In this document: piece after piece, positions 1 through 5,227 of the stretch
Layout: every line of letters starts with the position of its first letter
How positions within the stretch are numbered: the first letter of the stretch is position 1
Assembly (NCBI GenBank): GCA_001795245.1
Contig: MGOD01000004.1
Coordinates: 1,877-9,546 of the forward strand
Direction: 5' to 3'
DNA length: 7,670 nucleotides
Source: Chloroflexi bacterium RBG_16_70_13
GTDB lineage: Bacteria; Chloroflexota; Limnocylindria; Limnocylindrales; CSP1-4
The notes under the pieces: model-generated
What the model was told of the DNA's origin: nothing
Databases searched by the model: none
What the model saw: only the letters and a program-made list of their open reading frames with translations
Program-made: the position numbers and the translations under genes

Positions 1-1251
1 ACGGCCGGTCCGGTGAGCGCCGCCCCCAATCCGGCCGACGGCTCCTCCAACGTCGTCATCGCGGCCGTTGCCGACGACACGGCGTCGGGCGGAGGAGCCG
101 TCGAGGCCGCCGAGTACTTCATCGACACCGCCGGCCCCGACGGCTCTGGCTCGCCGATGAACGGCGCGTACGGGAGCTCGACGGTCACGGTCAGCGCGAC
201 CATCAGTCGGTCGACCCTCGACGGGCTAGCCGACGGGAGTCACCCGATCCTCGTCCACGCGCGCGACGGCGCCGGCAACTGGGGTCCCCTGTCGACCGGC
301 GCGCTCGTCCTCGACCGACGTGCGCCCGCCGTGACCGACATTGCGATCGTTCCAGCACGCACCGACGGCGCACCGGCGACCACCGTGACGGCCACCGCGA
401 GCGATGGCTCGACGGGCTCGTCGTTGATCGCCGCCGCCGAGGCGTACGTGGACCTCGATCCTGGCGCCGGCAACGGGACGAGCCTGGGACCAGCCGACGG
501 CAGCTTCGACGCCGTCACCGAGTCGGTCAGCGGCTCCATCCCGGTCGGCGGGCTGGCCAACGGCGAACACCTGCTCGCCGTGCGAGCCCGGGACGCGGCC
601 GGCGCGTGGGGCCCGCCGACCGTCGCCCCGTTCATCGTGACACCGAGCGGCACGCTGTTCGCCGATGGCTTCGAGAGCGGCGATCTCTCCGCCTGGACGA
701 GCTCCATCGGAGGATCCCGGCTCTCGGTGACGGGAGCCGTGGCCTTGGGCGGGGCGTACGGTCTCACGGCCGCCGTCAACGGCAAGTCGCCCGCCTACGT
801 GACGGACGGGTCGCCGGCGGCGGAGCCGAGCTACCGCGCCCGCTTCACGCTTGATCCGAATGCGCTCTCAACCGACGCGAAACCGATCGACGTCTTCGTG
901 GGGCGCTCGTCGAGCAAGGCGATCTTCCGGCTCCAGTACCGCGGGACGACCACGGGTGCGCTCGACCTCCGCCTCGCCGTCCTGGGGCGCAGGGGCGAGA
1001 CGCAGGGCGCCTGGGTCCCGACGAGCGACACGTGGCACGTGGTCGAGATCGTCTGGAGCTCGTCGGCCTACGCGACCGCGTCGCTCATCATCGATGGCGT
1101 CGTCGTGAGCGCGCTCAGCGGACTCGACACGAGCGTTCATCGCCTGGAGTCGGTCCGGCTCGGTCCATCGGCCGGACTGGGTAGCGGGATGATCGGCACG
1201 CTCTGGTTCGACCGGTTCGTCTCGACGCGGGCGACCCCGATCGGCCCGTAG
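1..1251 (+). CDS. Secreted Ig-like repeat protein with C-terminal LamG-like domain (3' part)
   Basis: The frame is open from base 1 to the TAG at 1249-1251, so the gene begins upstream of the window; the GTG at 13 is internal to a repeat and is not a credible start. About 416 residues are visible. Residues ~5-105 and ~106-215 are two related beta-sandwich (Ig-like) repeats: each has an A-E-x-[YF]-[IV]-D strand, a D-G-x-H or N-G-E-H turn and an A-R-D-x-A-G-x-W-G-P signature. Residues ~217-416 start with F-A-D-G-F-E-S-G-D-L-S-A-W and end with W-F-D-R-F-V-S-T-R-x-T-P-I-G-P, a concanavalin/LamG-like jelly-roll of a kind I associate with secreted Chloroflexota proteins. The likely role is an extracellular or cell-surface protein, possibly binding glycans or proteins; the enzymatic or adhesive head, if any, is outside the window. 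A paralogous tail lies on the minus strand at 2445-2771. The family call is from memory; the substrate is unknown. Confidence 0.8.
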   Translation, partial: TAGPVSAAPNPADGSSNVVIAAVADDTASGGGAVEAAEYFIDTAGPDGSGSPMNGAYGSSTVTVSATISRSTLDGLADGSHPILVHARDGAGNWGPLSTGALVLDRRAPAVTDIAIVPARTDGAPATTVTATASDGSTGSSLIAAAEAYVDLDPGAGNGTSLGPADGSFDAVTESVSGSIPVGGLANGEHLLAVRARDAAGAWGPPTVAPFIVTPSGTLFADGFESGDLSAWTSSIGGSRLSVTGAVALGGAYGLTAAVNGKSPAYVTDGSPAAEPSYRARFTLDPNALSTDAKPIDVFVGRSSSKAIFRLQYRGTTTGALDLRLAVLGRRGETQGAWVPTSDTWHVVEIVWSSSAYATASLIIDGVVVSALSGLDTSVHRLESVRLGPSAGLGSGMIGTLWFDRFVSTRATPIGP

Positions 1252-1258
1252 GCAGCCG

Positions 1259-1470
1259 ATGATGCGCCCGGCACACGAGGGCTGCTTGCACTTGCCCTGG
1301 TTGGCGGCCTGCTCGCGATCGGCCTCGGCGGCGGTCTTCTGGCCCTCGCCCCGGGCGTGACAGCGCCCGCCCCGAGCCAGCTCGAAGGTCGGCATCATCG
1401 TCGGGCCGGTCGGTCGGCTGACGGACTACTACCGGATCCCCGCCGAGCGCCTTGCCGTAGCTTTATCACC
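1259..1470 (+). pseudogene. Frame-broken N-terminal remnant of a secreted protein (signal peptide + GPVG motif)
   Basis: Eight bases after the stop of the Ig/LamG gene, tandem ATGs occur at 1259 and 1262 in frame 2. The next stretch that looks like protein is in frame 1 (about 1279-1380): a strongly hydrophobic, Leu/Gly/Ala-rich segment followed by A-P-G-V-T-A-P-A-P-S, typical of a signal peptide and linker. The sense then returns to frame 2 (about 1383-1465) with S-K-V-G-I-I-V-G-P-V-G-R-L-T-D-Y-Y-R and A-E-R-L-A. That motif resembles the start of the mature part of large secreted Chloroflexota/actinobacterial proteins in my memory. Two compensating frame changes would be needed to read it as one protein, and similarity fades after ~1470 where the antisense kinase gene begins. 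I read this as the decayed head of a second secreted protein. Sequencing errors are an alternative for the frame breaks but not for the missing body. Confidence 0.45.
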
Positions 1471-1526
1471 AGATTCTCTGAGCATTGGATCCGGGATCGA
1501 CCTCGCGACGAACGACCGCCCGAAGA

Positions 1527-2282
1527 TCAGCCTGCGCGCGGCAGGACGATCCGGACGGTCGTGCCTATCCCGGCTTTGGAGGTCATCGTCAGGTGGCCCC
1601 CGGACTGCTCGACAAACCCGCGAACCGCCAGCAGTCCGAACTCCGCTCCTGGCGCCGGCGCGGTCGTGAGCCTTGGCCCTGGGCCGCGATCGTGGGACGC
1701 ACGTTCCAGCCGCCCACGGACATCGGACACGGCAACCGCGACGTGGTGACCGATCGAGGCAGCTGGATGGCGCCGAACGTAGGTGGCATCGACTCGGAGC
1801 CGTGCCGTCCCGATCCGAAGCGTGCCAACCGGCAAGCCTTCGAGCGCGTTCATCACGAGGTTGGCGATCGACTCGCGGAGCTGGGCGCGATCGACGAGCG
1901 CCGGGCAACCGCCGCTCGCCAGGTCAATGACCATGTCGACCGTTGGCGGCAAGGTCGGTCGAAGCCTAACGGCCACCTCGGCCACGATGTCGTTCAGGTC
2001 GGTGACGGTCGGATTGAGCGGTGCCGACCGACCGAAGGCCAGGATCAGGCGGGTGAGCTCCGACAGCTCTTCCGTGGCGATCCGCGAGGCTGAGACGTCG
2101 CGGGCGGCTGGATGGTCAGCCTCAAGGAGCTCCAGGGCGACGTCAAGATGCCCGGCGATGACGGCCAGCACCGCCCGATATCGACGGCCCATCGTCGCCG
2201 CGAACCGTGGCAGGGCGTCTCCGTCGCCCTGCGCCATCGCATCGGCACCGGCCGTGGTCGGGCTGGCCAACTCCTCGGGCAT
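1527..2282 (-). CDS. Degenerate histidine-kinase-like protein (DHp + ATPase fold, catalytic residues lost)
   Basis: From the ATG at 2282 this encodes 251 residues; the frame is open upstream to a TTG at 2396, but neither start has a well-placed Shine-Dalgarno. Residues ~27-90 align with the dimerisation/H-box region of hybrid-type sensor kinases (usual form F-A-G-G-I-A-H-D-F-N-N-L-L), but here it reads F-A-A-T-M-G-R33-R-Y-R-A-V-L, with Arg replacing the phospho-acceptor His. Residues ~95-250 follow the HATPase_c fold: D-L-N-D-I-V, the N-box N-L-V-M-N145-A, V-S-D187, F-V-E-Q-S-G-G-H-L and the terminal strand G-T-T-V-R-I-V-L-P. The ATP-lid glycines are gone: D-V-R-G-R replaces D-x-G-x-G and G-A-E-F-G-L replaces G-x-G-L-G-L. 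There is no sensor domain or transmembrane segment, so it would be cytosolic. The frame is intact over its full length, so it is either a pseudokinase used for binding or a decaying gene that has not yet acquired a stop. The family assignment is firm; activity as a kinase is unlikely. Confidence 0.7.
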   Translation of the reverse strand: MPEELASPTTAGADAMAQGDGDALPRFAATMGRRYRAVLAVIAGHLDVALELLEADHPAARDVSASRIATEELSELTRLILAFGRSAPLNPTVTDLNDIVAEVAVRLRPTLPPTVDMVIDLASGGCPALVDRAQLRESIANLVMNALEGLPVGTLRIGTARLRVDATYVRRHPAASIGHHVAVAVSDVRGRLERASHDRGPGPRLTTAPAPGAEFGLLAVRGFVEQSGGHLTMTSKAGIGTTVRIVLPRAG

Positions 2283-2444
2283 CGTGGGTCGCCGGCGGCT
2301 CCGCCCCACGCTCGACACGTTTTCACCGACCTTGTCTGCTGCGTGCCGTCCAACCCGTGGGGGGATGCGGGTCGGGCGGCAGGGGACCCCGGCCAAAAGG
2401 CGGTGAGGAAGAGGGTACCCCGGACACGGCGATGTCGTGCGGTC
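2283..2444. other. Spacer between the kinase-like gene and the LamG-like fragment
   Basis: These 162 bases separate the 3' end of the minus-strand LamG-like fragment from the ATG of the kinase-like gene. The kinase frame stays open through much of it (to a TTG at 2396), but its translation (Arg/Pro-rich) does not resemble a kinase sensor domain. No promoter, terminator or RNA gene was recognised. Confidence 0.4.
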
Positions 2445-2771
2445 TCAGCGACCGATGGTGGATCCGCGAGTGGACACGAAACGGTCGAACGCGAAGGGGC
2501 CGGACACGCCGGCACCGAGGCCGGCAATGGCACCGAGCCTCACCGACTCAGCTCGGGCAGCGCTCGTGTCGATGGCGCTAAGCGTCTGCCTCAGGACGCC
2601 GTCGACCGAGAGACTGGCTGCGCCGAGCGCCGCCGATGTCCAGCCGACCTCGATCGCGTGAGGGCCGGCGGCCATCGCCAGCCAAGAGGACACTGCCTGG
2701 CCTCCTTTCCGGCCAACGACGAGTCGAACCTGGTCGAGGCCGGCCCTGCCGAAGCGGTTCGCCGCCGGCAC
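2445..2771 (-). pseudogene. C-terminal fragment of a second LamG-like secreted protein
   Basis: Read on the minus strand, the translation from about 2750 to the TGA at 2445-2447 aligns without gaps to the last ~90 residues of the Ig/LamG gene at the left edge. Shared features are R-L-x-V-x-G-R-[RK]-G, W(x7)H-x-x-E-[IV], A-S-L-x-[IV]-D-G-V, D-T-S, E-S-V-R-L-G, A-G-L-G-x-G and F-D-R-F-V-S-T-R-x-x-x-I-G just before the stop. By eye, about 31 of the last 54 positions are identical. Upstream of ~2750 no minus frame continues the domain: no F-E-S-G-D or Y-V-T-D strand is visible in any of the three frames to ~3000. About half of the domain and all of any upstream protein are missing. The GTG at 2771 would make a 108-residue product without a signal peptide, so a functional gene is unlikely. 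DNA similarity to the intact copy is only moderate, so the two are old paralogues and not a recent duplication. Confidence 0.7.
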
Positions 2772-3168
2772 CCTCGCGTGTCGACTCGTCGGGACCCTCC
2801 CTCCTATCCCTGGTCCCCGGTGCCGCGTTCCGGCGCGCCCGCGGGTCGGCCTGCGCCGATCGCGCGCCGGCGCGCCGGTCCGGTCGATGGGTACGTCGGT
2901 GCCTTCTCGACCGGGCCGACACCCCGGCCCGGGCTATGTTGCGCGTGCGGCGGCGGGCCGAACATCGAGTCGTTGCCGCTCCACGCGCGGGATCACGCCT
3001 GATCTTCCCCCTGGAATCCACCGGCGTTTGCCGCCCCGAGAACCTGAGGTCTGATGGGGGAAAACCTGAGCAGTCAGTCGGGCGACGTGACGAACGGCCC
3101 AACCGCCCCGGGACCATCAGGTGGCCGGTCGGGGACGACGGAATCCGCAAGTAGGGGTAGGATGGGCC
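2772..3168. other. Non-coding interval upstream of the flavin operon
   Basis: About 400 bases lie between the 5' end of the truncated LamG-like fragment and the structured leader of the plus-strand operon. Long open frames exist on both strands, but their translations are Arg/Pro/Gly-rich with no recognisable domain, as expected for non-coding high-GC DNA. The operon promoter should lie in the 3' part. T-A-G-G-A-T at 3158-3163 could be a weak -10 element, but no convincing -35 box accompanies it, so I do not call a promoter. No tRNA T-loop or known riboswitch core was seen. Confidence 0.4.
3041..3070 (+). repeat. Two direct copies of AACCTGAG, 22 bases apart
   Basis: The octamer AACCTGAG occurs at 3041-3048 and again at 3063-3070. 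The start-to-start distance of 22 bases is about two helical turns, so both copies would face the same side of the DNA. They lie roughly 140-170 bases upstream of the leader ORF, in a position where an activator site could be. Nothing else supports this; chance is a real alternative. Confidence 0.25.
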
Positions 3169-3202
3169 GCACGTCGGTGCCCTCCATGCCAGGCAGTGGA
3201 GG
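3169..3202 (+). promoter_or_regulatory. Tandem leader hairpins, the second pairing with a Shine-Dalgarno sequence
   Basis: A small hairpin (GCAC 3169-3172, loop GTCG, GTGC 3177-3180) is directly followed by a larger one: CCTCCATGC at 3181-3189, loop CAG at 3190-3192, GCA at 3193-3195, one bulged G at 3196 and TGGAGG at 3197-3202. The 3' arm contains GGAGG (3198-3202), a near-perfect Shine-Dalgarno placed six bases before an ATG at 3209. In the folded RNA that ribosome site would be hidden. The arrangement suggests control of translation of the leader ORF and, by coupling, of the ferric-reductase-like gene. No known aptamer class was recognised upstream. Confidence 0.45.
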
Positions 3203-3208
3203 CAGCAG

Positions 3209-3277
3209 ATGCTCCTTCGGATCGGCGCCCGTGCGGCGTCCGCCGCCCCCCCGGAACCGTGCTCCGGATGCGCCTGA
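3209..3277 (+). CDS. Possible 22-residue leader ORF overlapping the ferric-reductase-like gene
   Basis: The ATG at 3209 has the best Shine-Dalgarno in the area (GGAGG, six-base spacing). It opens a short frame that begins M-L-L-R-I-G-A-R and ends C-S-G-C-A at the TGA 3275-3277. The stop lies just past the ATG at 3268 of the membrane protein, so ribosomes ending here could restart there, which would explain why that gene has little ribosome site of its own. A run of seven C (3246-3252) lies inside. One extra C would fuse this frame to the membrane-protein frame, so it may instead be the true N-terminus of that protein, split by a sequence error or by slippage. There is no homology support. Confidence 0.3.
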   Translation: MLLRIGARAASAAPPEPCSGCA

Positions 3278-3990
3278 GCGGCCGGACCGTCGTCATGCTG
3301 GGGTGCTTCGTCGCCCTCCTCGTAGTTGCGGCGACGGATCAGATCGTCCCGGCTACCAGTGCCTACCAGGCCCAGATGCGGATCTGGCTCGCCGCCCGCG
3401 CCACGGGCTTCGTTGCGTACGGATTGCTGACCGTCCTCGTCACCCTCGGGCTGATCCTCAGCCATCCGGTCAACCAGTCGACCTGGAAGCTCTCCAAGCG
3501 GCTCTTCCCGTGGCACGAGAACCTGTTCGCGTTCGTCGTCGCGTTCATCCTCGTCCACGTCGTGAGCCTGGTGCTCGATCCGTACGCCGGGGTCGGCATC
3601 CAGGGCGCCCTTGTCCCGGGCCTTTCGAGCTACCGAAGCGTCCCTGTCGCACTCGGAACGGTTGGGTTGTATGCCCTCCTCGCGGCCGCGCTCACGGCTC
3701 GCTACACGCGTCTCCTGCCGGCCGGCTGGTGGCTGAAGTTGCACCGCCTCAGCCTGTTGGCCTGGGCCATGGCCTGGGCCCATGGGATCCTGGCCGGCAC
3801 GGATAGCGAGGCCTTCGCGGTCGTCTACGTGACGTCAGGGCTCCTTGTCATGGGCGCCGCCGCGTATCGCTACTGGGTCGCCAAGAAACGGCGACCCACC
3901 TTCGCCTCCAGCCTGCCCAACGACGACGGCCTTACCGATCCCGACGGCCACCGTCGTGGGTCGGTGTCGGCCCAGGGGGTCTCGAGGTGA
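3268..3990 (+). CDS. Ferric-reductase-like transmembrane protein (two-heme b type)
   Basis: A 240-residue membrane protein with about six helices: residues ~8-27, 45-65, 86-103, 127-144, 160-176 and ~184-201. H83 and H97 (14 apart, third helix region) face H159 and H172 (13 apart, fifth helix region). This is the spacing by which ferric-reductase/NOX-type domains bind two b hemes and carry electrons across the membrane. Other marks are W-L-A-A-R-A-T-G-F before helix 2, L-S-H-P-V-N-Q after it and L-D-P-Y after helix 3. There is no NAD(P)H/FAD-binding C-terminal domain, so electrons must come from another partner or the quinone pool. The C-terminus is a ~40-residue hydrophilic tail. ATG 3268 is chosen because M-R-L-S-G-R directly precedes helix 1; GTG 3259 is an alternative and neither has a strong ribosome site. 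The TGA overlaps the GTG of the next gene by four bases. The fold is well supported; the electron donor and acceptor are inferred only. Confidence 0.85.
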   Translation: MRLSGRTVVMLGCFVALLVVAATDQIVPATSAYQAQMRIWLAARATGFVAYGLLTVLVTLGLILSHPVNQSTWKLSKRLFPWHENLFAFVVAFILVHVVSLVLDPYAGVGIQGALVPGLSSYRSVPVALGTVGLYALLAAALTARYTRLLPAGWWLKLHRLSLLAWAMAWAHGILAGTDSEAFAVVYVTSGLLVMGAAAYRYWVAKKRRPTFASSLPNDDGLTDPDGHRRGSVSAQGVSR

Positions 3991-4739
3991 ACCTGCGCCT
4001 GCGTCGGGCGTTTGTCGTTGCCGGGGTCGTCGCCAGCCTGATCGTCGGGCTGATCTCGATTCGCATCGCCGCGGAGTTGACAGCCTCCGCGGCTCCACCC
4101 TCGGCCCCACCGGTCTCGATCGAGGAGTTGCGGAGCGCCCTCGCCGCCGAGCAGGCCCGGGCCGGCGCCCTGCAGCAGCAGCTGGAAGAGCTCCTGGGAG
4201 TGACCGGACAGCTCTCCACGGCGCTCGAAATGACCGGCGAACAGGTCTCGGTCGACGGCCTGACCGCAGACCAGCTACGAGACCGACTCAAGGCCGCCGA
4301 GGCCAAGCTCGCGACGGTGACCGAGCTGCTCAAGCAGGCCGAAGCGCGGCTGGCGCAGCTCCAGGCCGCGGCCGCCGAGCAGGCCGCGGCAGACGTTGGA
4401 ACCTCAGGCGCCGGCGCCGGTCCTGCGGCCACCCCAAAGCCGACGCCGCAGATCCTGGAACTGCTCCTGACCCTCGACGCCGGCGGGGTTGGGGCGTCGT
4501 GGACGTCGTGCATCACGGCCGCCCTTGACAGCTACGTTCTCGTCCGCTCCATCGACCATGAGGTTCACTACCCGCCGGAGGACGGCGACAGCATCGTCGC
4601 CAGGGTCGGCTCCACCGGGGTGCTCGATGGCACCGTGCCGCCGGGCACCTCCTGGTATCGCGTCTACTGCCTCGCGCTCGTGGACGGGCAGGTCAAGACG
4701 GTCGCCAAGAGCGGCACCGAATCGATCGTGGTGCCGTGA
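3987..4739 (+). CDS. Membrane-anchored coiled-coil protein with C-terminal FN3-like domain
   Basis: 250 residues from a GTG that overlaps the upstream TGA (GTGA); AGGGGG at 3974-3979 gives a seven-base ribosome spacing. A basic N-terminus (R4, R6, R7) and one hydrophobic helix (~8-29) place the rest outside the cytoplasm. Residues ~44-135 are heptad-like, rich in Ala/Leu/Glu/Gln, interrupted by a short V-D-G-L-T turn near 90, so probably two coiled-coil segments. An Ala/Gly/Pro linker (~137-154) leads to a ~95-residue beta domain: A-S-W-T-S-C175, Y-V-L-V-R-S, Y-P-P-E-D-G-D-S-I-V-A-R and W-Y-R-V-Y-C228. This resembles the FN3-like domain common in Chloroflexota extracellular proteins; C175 and C228 could form a disulfide. 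No heme, FMN_bind or iron-sulfur motif is seen. Its place in the operon suggests a scaffold or partner for the membrane reductase. The product is otherwise of unknown function. Confidence 0.8.
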   Translation: MNLRLRRAFVVAGVVASLIVGLISIRIAAELTASAAPPSAPPVSIEELRSALAAEQARAGALQQQLEELLGVTGQLSTALEMTGEQVSVDGLTADQLRDRLKAAEAKLATVTELLKQAEARLAQLQAAAAEQAAADVGTSGAGAGPAATPKPTPQILELLLTLDAGGVGASWTSCITAALDSYVLVRSIDHEVHYPPEDGDSIVARVGSTGVLDGTVPPGTSWYRVYCLALVDGQVKTVAKSGTESIVVP

Positions 4740-4749
4740 GCGTGCCGCG

Positions 4750-5211
4750 ATGAGCGAGCGTGAACGGCGCCCGCCCGCCGAGCGCAAGGTCCCCTACCAC
4801 ATCGGAGTGGCGATCGGGCTGAGTACGGGGGCCTATGCCTTGTCACTGGCCGCGGTGACGAACCTCCAGATCGACCACGATCGGGAGTTGATCGACGACC
4901 GGCGGCCCGTGCAGGACGCGATTGCCTTGCTCGGCGCCTACCACGGGCGGATGGCCGCCGAGCTCGAGGAGGCTCGAACGCAGTACGAGTCGGGCTCGCA
5001 GGATTACGGCGTCCTCACCGCCCGGCTTGCCGAGCTTCGAGCTGATCTCGAGCGTCTGGGGCTCGACGTCGGTTCGATCGAGGGCATGACAGGCCTCTTG
5101 CCATCGCAGATCCGGCTGCCGTCTGTTCCATCTATCGTTGCGCCGCCAGCACCGAACCCGCTCACGCCCCCGCCGACCCACGGGAAGACGGGCGCGTCGG
5201 GCGGCGGTTGA
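4750..5211 (+). CDS. Small membrane-anchored coiled-coil protein with C-terminal TGAS tail
   Basis: 153 residues from the ATG at 4750, ten bases after the previous stop, with only a weak ribosome site. Residues 1-15 are charged (S-E-R-E-R-R-P-P-A-E-R-K), 16-37 form one membrane helix and 40-105 are helical and charged, probably a coiled coil (R-L-A-E-L-R-A-D-L-E-R-L). A Pro-rich stretch (~117-143) leads to the extreme C-terminus T-H-G-K-T147-G-A-S150-G-G-G. By the positive-inside rule the helix puts the tail outside the cytoplasm. The tail matches most of the sequence that ApbE enzymes modify (D-x-x-[ST]-G-A-[TS]), with His in place of Asp, and the next gene encodes ApbE. My inference is that this protein is the flavin carrier, with FMN on S150. 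It is not assigned to a named family. Confidence 0.75.
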   Translation: MSERERRPPAERKVPYHIGVAIGLSTGAYALSLAAVTNLQIDHDRELIDDRRPVQDAIALLGAYHGRMAAELEEARTQYESGSQDYGVLTARLAELRADLERLGLDVGSIEGMTGLLPSQIRLPSVPSIVAPPAPNPLTPPPTHGKTGASGGG

Positions 5212-5227
5212 TGGCCTCGAGGAGCCG

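Noticed and set aside
1249..1380. TAG readthrough adding a C-terminal membrane anchor to the Ig/LamG protein
   Set aside because: The hydrophobic stretch after the TAG is in frame, but the family normally ends at the T-x-I-G-P just before the stop. The hydrophobic part followed by A-P-rich linker and GPVG motif fits a signal peptide of the next gene better.
3001..3208. FMN riboswitch or tRNA upstream of the flavin operon
   Set aside because: I looked for the conserved FMN riboswitch core and for tRNA T-loop sequences and found neither; only the two simple hairpins are supported.
2578..3783. 401-codon open frame on the minus strand
   Set aside because: It runs antisense through the ferric-reductase-like gene and non-coding DNA; the translation is Arg/Gly/Asp-rich with no domain. 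The other long antisense frames at 1783-2406, 2112-3002 and 4843-5943 fail for the same reason.
3761..3785. Tandem near-repeat GCCTGGGCCATG / GCCTGGGCCCATG
   Set aside because: It encodes A-W-A-M-A-W-A-H in a membrane helix of the ferric-reductase-like protein and is explained by the protein sequence.
5211..5213. ATG overlapping the TGA of the 153-residue protein as start of apbE
   Set aside because: It is in a different frame (3) from the ApbE protein (frame 2), so it cannot be the start; TTG 5228 with GAGGAG fits.
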